This document shows positions 26,072 through 35,311 of a stretch of 64,000 nucleotides of DNA, one piece after another. A model generated the notes under the pieces. The model was given only the letters and a program-made list of their open reading frames with translations, made no database searches and was not told the DNA's origin. Source of the stretch: CAVRIA01 sp963721115 (lineage in GTDB: Bacteria > Desulfobacterota > Binatia > HRBIN30 > CADEER01); the NCBI GenBank assembly GCA_963721115.1, contig CAVRIA010000015.1:62001-126000 (forward strand). Reading direction: 5' to 3'. Numbering within the stretch: the first letter of the stretch is position 1; every line of letters starts with the position of its first letter. Made by a program: the position numbers and the translations under genes.

Positions 26072-27334
26072 CTACCACGAAACCCGCAGCGACGTCGGTC
26101 CGCGCAGCACCAGGGAGCGCCTCCATTCGCGTGGGGTCGTTTCGCCGTGCAGGTCGGGGAAGTGGCGCAGCAGCGCCGCGATGGCGATCCCGGCCTCGGC
26201 GCGCGCCAGCGCGGCACCGAGACAGAAGTGCGCGCCGTGACCGAAGGCCAGATGGCGGTTGTCGACACGGCCGAGGTCGAGCCGGTCGGGATCGCGGAAT
26301 CGCTCCGGGTCGCGGTTCGCGGCGCCCAGCACCAGCGCCACCAGGACACCGCGGCGAACTCTCTTGCCGGCGATCTCGCCGTCCTCGAGGGCGACGCGAT
26401 CCGTCATCTGCACCGGACTATCGTAGCGCAGGAGCTCCTCCACCGCCGAGTCGATCAGCGCCGGATCGTCCTGCAGGCGACGCCGCTCGGCGGGGTTGCG
26501 CAGCAGCGCCAGGACACCATTGGCGATGAGGTTCGTGGTCGTCTCGTGACCGGCGCCGAGAATCAATCCGGTCAACGAGAGCAGCTCCGCCTCGCCGAGC
26601 GTCTCACCGCCGTCCTCGACCGCTACCAGCGCACTGATCAGGTCGTCCCGCGGCTGGCGCCGCCGCTCGGCGAAGACGCGGCGCAGGTAGCTGCTCAGCT
26701 CGACGAACGCCGTCTCCGCCGGTCCCATGCCTTCTCCCGCCTGCAGGGGATCGATCAGCGCCGTCAGCGCGTCGGACCAGCGCTTGAACTCCTCCCGGTC
26801 GGCAGCGGGGATGCCGAGCATCTCGGCGATGACGATGACCGGCAGCGGGTAGGCGAGATCTCGGATCAGGTCCATCTCGCGTCCCGGCACGGCGCGGTCG
26901 AGCAGATCGTCGACGACGGCACCGATGCGCGGTCGCAGGTTCTCGACGACGCGCGGCGTGAACGCCTTGTTCACCAGCCGGCGCAGGCGCGTGTGTCGGG
27001 GCGGGTCGACCATCAGCAGACTGCTGGTGACGGCCTCGCTGAAATCCGGGCGCAGGTGGCGAAGGGGCTGCAGCCTGCGGAAGAGATTCGACTGGCGCCG
27101 GTCGACCGAGAAGCGAGCGTCCTGCAGGACCGAGACCGCGTCGTCGTAGCGGGTCAGAATCCAGCCGCGCAGCGAGGGGCTGAAGTAGACGGGGTCGGCG
27201 CTCCGCAGCTCGCGATAGAAGGGGTACGGGTCGGCGCGGAACTCGGGGAGGAACGGGTTGAACTTGCCGATCAACGGGCCGAGCAGGCGTACGGGCCACT
27301 CCAGCCGGATCAGGCTCTGGATGAAGCGCAGCAC
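26072..27334 (-). CDS. Cytochrome P450
   Basis: 420 residues from GTG at 27334. Soluble bacterial P450: 'DPYPFYRELRSADPVYFSPS', helix-C 'DPPRHTRLRRLVNKAFTPRV', I-helix 'GLILGAGHETTTNLIANGVL' (oxygen-binding AGHETT), K-helix ExxR in 'VEELLRYDSPVQMTDRVALE', and the heme loop 'FGHGAHFCLGAALARAEAGI' with Cys near residue 371. Needs ferredoxin and reductase partners not present here. The substrate is unknown; related genomes use P450s on hydrocarbons and steroids. It is convergent with the transpeptidase gene (22 bases) and divergent from the receiver-PAS gene. Confidence 0.93.
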   Translation of the reverse strand: MLRFIQSLIRLEWPVRLLGPLIGKFNPFLPEFRADPYPFYRELRSADPVYFSPSLRGWILTRYDDAVSVLQDARFSVDRRQSNLFRRLQPLRHLRPDFSEAVTSSLLMVDPPRHTRLRRLVNKAFTPRVVENLRPRIGAVVDDLLDRAVPGREMDLIRDLAYPLPVIVIAEMLGIPAADREEFKRWSDALTALIDPLQAGEGMGPAETAFVELSSYLRRVFAERRRQPRDDLISALVAVEDGGETLGEAELLSLTGLILGAGHETTTNLIANGVLALLRNPAERRRLQDDPALIDSAVEELLRYDSPVQMTDRVALEDGEIAGKRVRRGVLVALVLGAANRDPERFRDPDRLDLGRVDNRHLAFGHGAHFCLGAALARAEAGIAIAALLRHFPDLHGETTPREWRRSLVLRGPTSLRVSW

Positions 27335-27428
27335 GGCCGTCTTGTAGTCCGTACGCCTCCAGACGGGAAGAGATTCGCGACTTGAAAAATCGAGCCCCGC
27401 CGGGCACAGGAAGGCGGGGGTCCGCAGG

Positions 27429-28613
27429 GTGATCGATACGCAAGAACCGGGCGAGCCGGACGACGAGATGAACGAAGGGCGGCAGCAGCCGTCGCTGCCC
27501 CTGCGTCTTCTGATGATCGAGGATTCGGAGGACGACGCCCTGTTGCTCCGGCGCGAGCTGCAACGGGGCGGGTACGACCCGGTCTGGGAACGGGTGGACA
27601 CCGCCGTGGCCCTGGAGGCCGCTCTGCAGCTGCGCAGATGGGACGTGATCACGTGCGACTACGTGATGCCCCGGTTCAGCGCCGGCGCGGCGCTGAAAAT
27701 GATCCGCGCGCACGCGCCGGACGTGCCGGTCGTCATCGTCTCCGGCGAGGTCGGCGAGGAGGTGGCGGTCAGTTGCATGAAGGCGGGCGCCCACGACTAT
27801 GTCGGCAAGCACAAGCTGACGCGCCTGGTCCCGGCGATCGAGCGCGAGCTGCGCGATGCCGAGGTGCGCAGCGCCCGCGCCCAGGCGGAACGGGCGCTGC
27901 GCGAGAGCGAGGAGCGCTTTCGGGCGCTGATCGATAACACCGCCGACCTCATCTCCGTGGTCCAGCTCGACGGCACGATCGTGTATGCCAGCCCGTCGCA
28001 CGAACGTCTGCTCGGTCACGCCCTCGAGGACCTGATCGGAAGCAATGCCTTCGATCTCATCGAGCCGGAAGACGCGTTCAAGCTGCAGGACCTCTTGCGA
28101 CAGGGCAACCTGCCGGGAAGCGTCGGAGCGGCGGAGTTCCGGCTGCGCCACAAGAACGGTACCTGGATGACCCTCGAGGGCGTCGGCAAGAACATGCTCG
28201 ACGATCCGGTCGTGGCCGGAGTCGTGATCACCAGCCACGATGTCACCAATCGCAAGCAGGCCGAGCAGCAGCTCCGACTTCTGACCACGGCCCTCGAGGC
28301 CGCGGCCAACGGTGTCGTGATCACGAACCGGTCGGGAGACATCGTCTGGGTCAACCCGGCCTTCACCCGCGCCAGCGGCTACACGGCCGCCGAGGTCGTC
28401 GGCCGTAACCCCCGCATGCTCAAGTCCGGCCGGCACGATGCGTCGTTCTACGAGTCTCTCTGGGACACCATCACATCTGGCGGGGTCTGGCGTGGCGCCG
28501 TGGTGAACCGCCGCAAGGACGGTGACCTGTACACGGAGGAGACGACGATCACGCCGGTCCGCGCCAACGGGGGCGAGATCACCCACTTCATCGCCATCAA
28601 GCGGGACGTCTAG
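27429..28613 (+). CDS. Receiver-PAS-PAS signalling protein, apparently lacking an output domain
   Basis: 394 residues. Receiver domain (about 25-145): 'LRLLMIEDSEDDALLLRREL', phospho-acceptor Asp in 'DVITCDYVMPRFSAGAALKM', then Ser and Lys in 'VVIVSGEVGEE' and 'DYVGKHKLTR'. Two PAS domains follow: 'LRESEERFRALIDNTADLIS' (about 157-270) and 'LEAAANGVVITNRSGDIVWV' (about 290-390). The second ends 'ITHFIAIKRDV' and then TAG, exactly where homologues usually run on into 'TERK' and a kinase, GGDEF or further PAS domain. A dispersed repeat begins three bases later. Probably truncated, or a stand-alone sensor. Confidence 0.85.
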   Translation: MIDTQEPGEPDDEMNEGRQQPSLPLRLLMIEDSEDDALLLRRELQRGGYDPVWERVDTAVALEAALQLRRWDVITCDYVMPRFSAGAALKMIRAHAPDVPVVIVSGEVGEEVAVSCMKAGAHDYVGKHKLTRLVPAIERELRDAEVRSARAQAERALRESEERFRALIDNTADLISVVQLDGTIVYASPSHERLLGHALEDLIGSNAFDLIEPEDAFKLQDLLRQGNLPGSVGAAEFRLRHKNGTWMTLEGVGKNMLDDPVVAGVVITSHDVTNRKQAEQQLRLLTTALEAAANGVVITNRSGDIVWVNPAFTRASGYTAAEVVGRNPRMLKSGRHDASFYESLWDTITSGGVWRGAVVNRRKDGDLYTEETTITPVRANGGEITHFIAIKRDV

Positions 28614-28615
28614 AA

Positions 28616-28750
28616 GTCCGCTGAAAAACCCCGGACATGCTTCGACAAGCTCAGCATGAGCGGTGCTTGGCCCTTGTCTCTCCAGGGCTCTTCCCGCTCG
28701 CCCTGAGCCCTTCGACGTTGCTCAGGACATGCTTGTCGAAGGGCGTTTCG
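28616..28750. repeat. Dispersed repeat pair with TTCGACAAGCTCAGC / GCTTGTCGAAGGGC cores
   Basis: ACATGCTTCGACAAGCTCAG at 28634-28653 and its inverted relative around 28707-28744 (CCCTTCGACGTTGCTCAGGA then ATGCTTGTCGAAGGGC) flank a CGCTCGCCCTGAGC stretch. This short element type is widely scattered in environmental bacterial genomes, generally between genes. It begins right after the stop of the receiver-PAS gene. Confidence 0.7.
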
Positions 28751-28808
28751 ACTTTTCCAACGGGCTATAGCTAGGGGCGTTCCCCAGCCGCCCGACCACC
28801 CCAGATCA

Positions 28809-28864
28809 TTGGTTGTTGGTATCAACACTCCAACAACCAACAACTCGACAACCAACAACCTGCA
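28809..28864. repeat. Short inverted repeat of the TTGGTTGTTGG family
   Basis: TTGGTTGTTGG (28809-28819) pairs perfectly with CCAACAACCAA (28830-28840) over a 10-base loop; a further ACAACCAACAACCTGC follows (28849-28864). It lies between two convergent genes, just past the peptidase stop, and could terminate either. Confidence 0.65.
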
Positions 28865-28866
28865 AC

Positions 28867-31422
28867 TCACGGGAACGGGAGGAGCGACCCGTCCGAGAAG
28901 CGCAACCGCTGCAACGTCCGGTGCTCCGGCAGCACCGGGAAGGTCGAATCGGCCGTCACCACCAGCAGCGAGTCGCCGTCGAGCCAGGCGACGCTGCGCG
29001 CGTCGTTTCCGCTCAGATTGAAGCGCTGCACGTCGCCGGAGGAAGGTTCGATGACGAACACCTCGCCGCGGTGGCGGCCGTACTCCAGGCTCGGCTCGGC
29101 GACGATGGCGACGCGGCTGCCGTCCGGGGCGACGGCGAGATCGGAGATGCCGGCGGCCTCGCGCACCAGGTCGCGCGGCGCGTCGCCCTCGAGCGGAATC
29201 TCCCACAGCTGCCAGTCCCAGTCCCCCGGCAGCACCGCGAACAGGCGCGCGCCGTCGGGCGACCACCGCCAGGCCAGCGGCCCCGGATTCCAGGTGAGCA
29301 GGAGGCGGTCGTGCGCGCCGTCGCTGTCGACCACGCGCAGGTCCATGCGATCCCCGCCGCAGACTGCGTACGCCACCCGGGAACCGTCCGGCGAGGCGAG
29401 CGGCGAGCCGATGCGCCGGCCGGGGTGCTCCGTCAGCACGAGGTCCTTCTCGCCCTTCGATACCCGTACCAGGCGGGGCCCGCGAGCGATGTAGGTCCCG
29501 TTCCCCGCGCCGCTGCCGGCGTCGTCGTACGACACGCGCTCCCGGCTGCCGTCCGTGGCGCTCAGCGCCACCAGCTGCGGGCGACTGCCGGCGGGGACCT
29601 CGGCCGCCAGGATGCGCGTCCCGTCGGCGCTCCACGCCGGCACGCTCAGCAGCCCCTGATCGAACTCCCAGGTGTTCTGCCGCTCGCCGCGAACGTCCAT
29701 TCTCACGACCGTGGCCGGCGACCAGGGATACGGCTGGCCGTACACGACCATCAGATCGCCGCGCGCCGAGCGCGCCACGGCGCGCGGGTCGTCGTGCCGC
29801 GGCATCTCGTTGTTGGCGCGGTACATGTCGGCGGTGAGAGCCTGGGGATCGAGGACCAGGCGCTCGACGTTGCCCACCGGTGTCGTGCCGTCGACGGCAA
29901 TGCTCTGCCGTTCCGGCTCGCCCCCGGGCGGAAAGCGCCACAGATCGATCTGCGCCGGCGACGGGGCCTTGCCGTAGTTGCGCACGGCCGCACCACCGTC
30001 CTGCGCGTCGAGCGACAGATCGAGCTCCCGATCCGAGCGCACCCAGGCGCCGAAGAAGTCGTCCAGGTCCGCCTTGGCCACCTCGCCGAAGACGCTCTGC
30101 AGATCGCGGTCGGTGGCCGACTTGTACCGAAAGCGGTCGATGAACTGCCGGGCGGCGCTTGCGAAGACGTCGGCGCCGAGGCGCTGCCGCAGCATCAGGG
30201 CGACGTAGCCCCCCTTGTCGTAGATGGTCTCGCGGCTGGAAGGATCGCGCAGGTTGTCGAGTGCCGACAGGTTTTCGAGAGTGCCGCCGCGCCGCGGGTC
30301 GTACTGCCGCTCCGAGAGCAGTCGCAGTAACGCCTCGTCGCCGAGGCGGTCCTGGACCGCCAGCCAGCTGGAGAGCTCGGCAAAGCCCTCGACGATGAGC
30401 TGCCCGCCGCTGCCACCGTCGAGCCAGCGCTCGCCGACCGTGCCCCCCCACCAGGCGTGCGCGACCTCGTGCGCAATAGAGGCGAAGCCGTAGTCCGCGG
30501 CGCGAAACTGGCCCGCTGGCAGGCCGATCAGACCGGTGCCGTCGAAGAAGCCGCGCGACAGGTCGCGGTCGACGAAGACGGTGAGGCGTTGAAACCCGGA
30601 CGGCCCGTAGATCCCGGTCAGGAAGCGGTCGCTGGCGGCCAGGGCGCCGGCGATGCGGCCGCCGTCGAGATCGACGCCGTCGGGGAGCCAGACGCGATGG
30701 CTGTCGCCCTCCTCGTCTCCGCCTGCCGCGTGGAAGTGCCCCGCCACCAGGGCCAGGCCGCCGACCGGTCGCTCCATCGTGAAGCGGATGCGCTGGCTTT
30801 GGCCCTGCCGGACGCGCTTCACCTCGCGGCCGTTGTGCAGCAGCGTCAGATCCGCGGGCAGCGTGACCTCGGCGTCGACCTGGAAGAACCCCTGCAGGTC
30901 GGACGGGTACCACAGCTGCTCCGGCTTCAGCAGGAAGCCGTCGGGCCGCAGCACGGCGCCGCCGGGATCCACCCCACCGCGGCGCGGATTGCCGGCGTAG
31001 CGGATTCCGATGGTGGCGGACTCGCCCTTCGCCAGCGGGCGCGGCAGATCGACCACGGTCACCAGCCACAGGCGGTAGTGGGAGAGCGGCAGCCGCTCGT
31101 CGTTCGCCCTCTCCTGCCACACGTCCTGAATCCGCAGCCCGTCGTTGAGGAGGAAGTACAGGTGTTGCCGGCCACCCGCTTCAGCCCGCACCATGAGTCG
31201 GGCCGTCGCGGCGACGTTCTCGTCGGCCGGGCGCACCCGGACCTCGATCTCCATCTGCTCGGTGTGCTGTCCGGCGACGACACGGCCGAAACGGCTGACC
31301 ACCTCGCGCAGCGCCGGCGCGTTCTCCCCGCGCACCGCCAGGTACAGCACCAGGGTCGCCGCCACCACGGCCGCCGTGCCGAGCAGGAAGATGAAAGCAA
31401 GCAGGGTTTTGATCACGCGCAT
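28867..31422 (-). CDS. Membrane-anchored M1-like metallopeptidase fused to a PD40/TolB-like propeller
   Basis: 851 residues. N-terminal anchor 'TLLAFIFLLGTAAVVAATLV' (residues 6-25); M1-type N-terminal saddle (about 50-230); gluzincin core with H318-E319-V-A-H322 in 'IAHEVAHAWWGGTVGERW' and the third ligand probably E345 in 'LIVEGFAELSSW'. The interval between H322 and E345 is 22 residues rather than the usual 18 of M1. Residues about 500-850 carry PD40/WD40-like blades such as 'LASPDGSRVAYAVCGGDRMD' and 'RWSPDGARLFAVLPGDWDWQ'. Probable periplasmic peptidase. It lies 140 bases after ktrA on the same strand. Confidence 0.85.
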   Translation of the reverse strand: MRVIKTLLAFIFLLGTAAVVAATLVLYLAVRGENAPALREVVSRFGRVVAGQHTEQMEIEVRVRPADENVAATARLMVRAEAGGRQHLYFLLNDGLRIQDVWQERANDERLPLSHYRLWLVTVVDLPRPLAKGESATIGIRYAGNPRRGGVDPGGAVLRPDGFLLKPEQLWYPSDLQGFFQVDAEVTLPADLTLLHNGREVKRVRQGQSQRIRFTMERPVGGLALVAGHFHAAGGDEEGDSHRVWLPDGVDLDGGRIAGALAASDRFLTGIYGPSGFQRLTVFVDRDLSRGFFDGTGLIGLPAGQFRAADYGFASIAHEVAHAWWGGTVGERWLDGGSGGQLIVEGFAELSSWLAVQDRLGDEALLRLLSERQYDPRRGGTLENLSALDNLRDPSSRETIYDKGGYVALMLRQRLGADVFASAARQFIDRFRYKSATDRDLQSVFGEVAKADLDDFFGAWVRSDRELDLSLDAQDGGAAVRNYGKAPSPAQIDLWRFPPGGEPERQSIAVDGTTPVGNVERLVLDPQALTADMYRANNEMPRHDDPRAVARSARGDLMVVYGQPYPWSPATVVRMDVRGERQNTWEFDQGLLSVPAWSADGTRILAAEVPAGSRPQLVALSATDGSRERVSYDDAGSGAGNGTYIARGPRLVRVSKGEKDLVLTEHPGRRIGSPLASPDGSRVAYAVCGGDRMDLRVVDSDGAHDRLLLTWNPGPLAWRWSPDGARLFAVLPGDWDWQLWEIPLEGDAPRDLVREAAGISDLAVAPDGSRVAIVAEPSLEYGRHRGEVFVIEPSSGDVQRFNLSGNDARSVAWLDGDSLLVVTADSTFPVLPEHRTLQRLRFSDGSLLPFP

Positions 31423-31562
31423 CGGTCGGAAATTCCTTCGCCGCCCCCTTCGGCCCCTCGCCCGGCGATCGGCTTCGCCTTTTTGCCCGGAACCGGCGCA
31501 AGGAACAAGGGCCGGGCCCCGCGTGCACGGCCGCTTTCCTCCGGCCCGCGCGGCGAACGACC

Positions 31563-32222
31563 TCACCTCTTCTTGCGGACGAAGCGATCGATGTCCGCGA
31601 CCTTGCCAATGACGATCAGGATGTCCGAATCGGTGATCCGGGCGGACGGGTCGGGATTGACGTGCGTCTCGTCGCGCAGCGTGTCGCGCACCGCGACGAC
31701 GTTGATCCCGCCCTCCTGCCGCAGCCGCAGCTCCCCCAGAGTCTTGCCGACGACGGCGGGCGGCGGGGCGACCTCTGCCATCGAGATGTCGGTGCCGAGC
31801 TGCAAGGTCTCGAGGAACCCCGGATTCGCCAGCGTATGAGCCGTCCGGCGTGCCGTGTCGGCTTCCGGGAAGACGGCCTCGTCGACCCCGAGGTGGAGAA
31901 GCAGGCGGCGGTGGTCCTCGTTGACCGCCTTGGCGTAGATCGGGCGGACCTTGAGATCGCGCAGGTGGAGGACCGCGAGAAGGCTGGCGTCGAGCGGCTC
32001 TCCGAGCGACAGCACGACGGCGTCGAAGTCGTTGAGCCGCAGCGCCGCGAGGGCGCGCGGATCGCGCGCGTCGGCGATCACGGCCTCGGCGGCGATGTCG
32101 CGAACGGCGTCCACCTTGTTGCTGTCGAGGTCGACGGCGAGCACGGTGCAACGCTCGGCCGACAGCTCGCGGACCAGCGTCATTCCGAAAGCCGACAGAC
32201 CGATCACGGCGATTCTGGGCAC
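31563..32222 (-). CDS. ktrA: Potassium-channel regulatory subunit KtrA/TrkA-like
   Basis: 219 residues. RCK_N Rossmann domain starts 'RIAVIGLSAFGMTLVRELSA' and binds nucleotide (ATP/ADP or NAD) at the Gly loop; 'AEAVIADARDPRALAALRLN' and 'KAVNEDHRRLLLHLGVDEAV' are typical. RCK_C domain (about 140-215) with 'GKTLGELRLRQEGGINVVAV' and 'ILIVIGKVADIDRFV'. Cytoplasmic ring that gates the KtrB channel. GTG start at 32222, 23 bases downstream of the ktrB stop, so translated from the same mRNA. Confidence 0.93.
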   Translation of the reverse strand: MPRIAVIGLSAFGMTLVRELSAERCTVLAVDLDSNKVDAVRDIAAEAVIADARDPRALAALRLNDFDAVVLSLGEPLDASLLAVLHLRDLKVRPIYAKAVNEDHRRLLLHLGVDEAVFPEADTARRTAHTLANPGFLETLQLGTDISMAEVAPPPAVVGKTLGELRLRQEGGINVVAVRDTLRDETHVNPDPSARITDSDILIVIGKVADIDRFVRKKR

Positions 32223-32245
32223 GACTCCTCCTTTCGCGACGGTCC

Positions 32246-33625
32246 TCAGCCGACCATCAGATCTTCGCTGGCGTGGCGGACGGGATCCGTGGGCCCCAGG
32301 TGCTGAAAAAAGTCCATCAGCCACAGCGGACCCAGCCGGCCGACGAACATCATTCCGATGATCAGCAGCTTGGAGCCCCAGACCAGCTTGCTGGTGATTC
32401 CCATCGACAGGCCGACGGTGCCGAAGGCGGACACGACCTCGAAGGCGACGGGCAGGAACTCCGGGCGCCGCCCCGGCGGCGGCGCCCCCCCGGTCTGGAT
32501 GATCTCGATGCCGCAGATGACGGCAATGATGAGGAGCGTGGCGAGAAAGGCGAGGACGACCGCGCGCTGCAGCGTCACCTCGCCGATGGCGCGGCCGAAC
32601 AGGCGGATCTCGCGCGTGCCGCGCAGGCGCTGCGCGACCAGGGCCAGGACCGTCGCAGCGCTGGTCAGCTTGATCCCACCGGCCATCGAGCCGGGACCGG
32701 CACCGACGAACATGAGCAGTATGATGATCAGCACGGTGGGATTTGACAACGCTCCCGTGTCGACGGTGTTGAAGCCGGCCGTGCGGGCGGTCACCGACTG
32801 GAAGGCGGAGATCAGCAGGCTCTCGCCCCACGGGTGGCCGCGCAGGACGTTGCCCTGCTCGAGCAGCAGGAAGAAGATCATTCCCGTGCCGATGGCGATC
32901 GCGGTGCCGGACAGGACGATCTTCGAGTGCAACGACAGGCGCTCCATGGGACCGGTCCTGCGTCGCAGTGCCGCGGCCCAGTAGCGGATCTCGACCAGGA
33001 CGATGAAACCGAGGCCGCCTGCCACGATGAGGCCCATCACCGTGAAGTTGACCAGCGGATTCCCCGCGTAGCGCGTCAGCGAATCCGACCACAGGCCGAA
33101 GCCGGCGTTGCAGAACGCCGACACACTGTGAAACAGCGCCAGCCACGCCGCCCGCGGCCACGGATGGTCGGGCGCGAAGGCGACGAACAGCAGCAGCGCC
33201 CCCGCCAGCTCCACGCCGATGGTGACCAGGAAGACGGTGCCCACGATGTCGGAGGCGCGGATCGTCGGGCGGTGGCCGGCCAGACCGCGCAGCAGCTCGC
33301 GCACGGCCGAAGTCGGACGCTGGCCGAGGGCCGCCAGGACGACGGTGCTGACCGTCATGATGCCGAGGCCGCCGACCTGGATGAGCAGCAGGATCACCAC
33401 CTGGCCGAAGAAGCTGTAGCGCGTGCCGGTGTCGACCACCGCCAGCCCGGTCACGCAGACGGCCGACGTCGCCGTGAAGAGCGTATCGAGCCAGGGCACC
33501 GTCTGCCCGCTCTGCGCCACCGGCAGCCGCAGCAGGAGCGAGCCGGTGAGGATGGTCGCCGCCATCGCCGCGGCGAGCACGACGGGCGGCGTCAAGCGGC
33601 GCCGGCGGCGAACGGAGTTGGCCAA
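32246..33625 (-). CDS. ktrB: Potassium uptake channel subunit KtrB/TrkH family
   Basis: 459 residues with four pore repeats. Selectivity-filter segments 'TATSAVCVTGLAVVDTG', 'HSVSAFCNAGFGLWSD', 'QSVTARTAGFNTVDTG' and 'EVVSAFGTVGLSMGITS' each hold the conserved Gly; intramembrane gate region 'FVGAGPGSMAGGIKLTSAAT' in repeat three. Uptake of K+ (often Na+-coupled) across the inner membrane with KtrA as its regulator. Length normal. The pair is a complete Ktr system. Confidence 0.95.
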   Translation of the reverse strand: MANSVRRRRRLTPPVVLAAAMAATILTGSLLLRLPVAQSGQTVPWLDTLFTATSAVCVTGLAVVDTGTRYSFFGQVVILLLIQVGGLGIMTVSTVVLAALGQRPTSAVRELLRGLAGHRPTIRASDIVGTVFLVTIGVELAGALLLFVAFAPDHPWPRAAWLALFHSVSAFCNAGFGLWSDSLTRYAGNPLVNFTVMGLIVAGGLGFIVLVEIRYWAAALRRRTGPMERLSLHSKIVLSGTAIAIGTGMIFFLLLEQGNVLRGHPWGESLLISAFQSVTARTAGFNTVDTGALSNPTVLIIILLMFVGAGPGSMAGGIKLTSAATVLALVAQRLRGTREIRLFGRAIGEVTLQRAVVLAFLATLLIIAVICGIEIIQTGGAPPPGRRPEFLPVAFEVVSAFGTVGLSMGITSKLVWGSKLLIIGMMFVGRLGPLWLMDFFQHLGPTDPVRHASEDLMVG

Positions 33626-33685
33626 GTGCCCGCCCTTCGCGAGGCCGGAGTCATGCGCGGCGGATGACGCCGCGCGCGCGATCGC

Positions 33686-34093
33686 TCAGGAGAGCTCCGC
33701 CTTGCGCTTGGTGAGGACGATGGCGGCCCCCACCGAGACGCCGATGGCGACGACCATGTAGACGAGGCCGAACAGCAGATAGCCGATACCGGGCGGGCGC
33801 GGGTTGTTGGCGCTGAACAGCAGCACGTTGATCACCACGTACGTGGCGTAGGCGTGCGCCATCGGCATGGCGAAGCGCTTGCGCAGCCAGATGGCGACGG
33901 CAAAGACGAGCTGGTAGGCGCCGAAAGCGGACGCCACCACCGCGTTCGCCACGCCGTGCAGCCGGTTGCCGAACAGGATGAAGCCCGTGTCCGCGCCGAC
34001 CGGCCAGATGGCCTTGATGAAGTTCGACAGGGCCAGCAGGGCGAAAAGCACCGCGAAGGTGGTCAGCAACCCATCCCGTTTCGACTCAGCCAT
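33686..34093 (-). CDS. Small four-helix membrane protein, unknown function
   Basis: 135 residues with four hydrophobic segments ('LLTTFAVLFALLALSNFIKA', 'VANAVVASAFGAYQLVFAVA', 'AHAYATYVVINVLLFSA', 'YMVVAIGVSVGAAIVL') and a basic C terminus. No family name can be given with confidence. It lies 60 bases upstream of ktrB on the same strand and may be in the same transcript. ATG 34093 has GGAGACG upstream. Confidence 0.75.
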   Translation of the reverse strand: MAESKRDGLLTTFAVLFALLALSNFIKAIWPVGADTGFILFGNRLHGVANAVVASAFGAYQLVFAVAIWLRKRFAMPMAHAYATYVVINVLLFSANNPRPPGIGYLLFGLVYMVVAIGVSVGAAIVLTKRKAELS

Positions 34094-34197
34094 GCACGTC
34101 TCCTTCTCGGGTCGGCAACGACATATCGCGCCCGCGTCGGCGCATCAACGGATGTGCGCCGGTTGTGATTCGCGGCACGGCTGGGCACAAGAGAGAG

Positions 34198-35227
34198 ATG
34201 CTCCGCGAGACGATCGCGCCGGCCGTCGCGCTCCTTCTCCTCGCCGCGCCGGGCGCGGCGGCGTGCTGGACGGTGAACGATCCCGGCCAGGGGCCCGTGA
34301 TCCTGCGCGGCGGCACGAGTGGAGCAGCCGAGCTCAGCGGGCTGACCTGGGCGGGCGGCGATCTCTACTACGCCGTCGCCGACAAGGGGGGCCGCCTCTT
34401 CCCCCTGCGCATTGGGATCGATTCGGTCACCGGCGCCGTCGAGTCCGCCACCGTGTCCCCCGGCGTGCGCCTGGCGCGCGGCGTGGATCTGGAAGGAGTG
34501 GCGTGGGAGGCGGACAGGAAGGCGGTTCTCGTCAGCGACGAGACCGGACCCGCCGTGCGCGAGCACGACGTCGCCACCGGGGCGCTGCTGCGCACGGTGT
34601 CGCTCCCCGCCGTGTTCGCCGCGCAGCGCCGCAATCTCAGTCTCGAGTCCGTGACCGTGCAGGCGGGCGGGGAGGCGGTGTGGACTGCCAACGAAGAGGC
34701 GCTCGAGCCGGACGGCGAGGTCTCCTCGGCGAGCGAGGGGTCGACGATCCGGCTGCTGAAGCTCACCCCCGACCTCCGCCCCGCGGGTCAGTGGGCCTAC
34801 CGCACCGATCCGCTTCCCGGAGGATACGGGCCCGCCGGGGCGGGACATCGAAGCGAGCGGCGTCTCCGACCTGGTCGCCCTTCCCGACGGCACCCTGGTC
34901 GTGCTCGAGCGCGGCTTCGGCGGCGAGAGCCTCGACTTCCGCATCCGCCTCTACGAGACGAGCCTCGCCGGTGCGACGGAGGTCTCCGCCGTGCCGGCGC
35001 TCGGGAAGGCGAAGGTCGTCCCGGTCGGCAAGACCCTGCTGTGGGAGCGTCACTTCAAGCTGGCGAACTTCGAGGGGGCCGCGCTCGGCCCGCGTCTCGC
35101 CGGCGGCGCCTACAGCCTGTTGCTGGTGTCCGACGACGGCCAGGGTTGCCGGCAGGATCTGTACGCGCTGACCATCTCCGACGCGTCCGCGCGGCCCGAT
35201 CCGAAGGATACGCCCTGCGCCCGTTGA
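34198..35227 (+). CDS. Esterase-like activity of phytase (PF13449) family secreted protein (+1 frameshift)
   Basis: From ATG 34198 after GAGAGAG: signal peptide 'IAPAVALLLLAAPGAAACW'. First frame shows 'SGAAELSGLTWAGGDLYYAV', 'GVDLEGVAWEADRKAVLVSD' and 'LSLESVTVQAGGEAVWTANE', the phytase-like beta-propeller of PF13449. One extra G in the GGGG at 34837-34840 shifts the frame; the next frame reads 'RDIEASGVSDLVALPDGTLV', 'VLERGFGGESLDFRIRLYET' and ends 'SLLLVSDDGQGCRQDLYALT' to TGA 35227. Rejoined about 343 residues. Such proteins may hydrolyse phosphate esters; activity is unproven. Confidence 0.85.
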
Positions 35228-35311
35228 AGAACGGAAACCGACGGGACGGCGCGCCGGGGTGGCTTCCGCGGCGCGGAGCGGGCAGACTGCCGCGCCAGGG
35301 GGATCGTTTCT

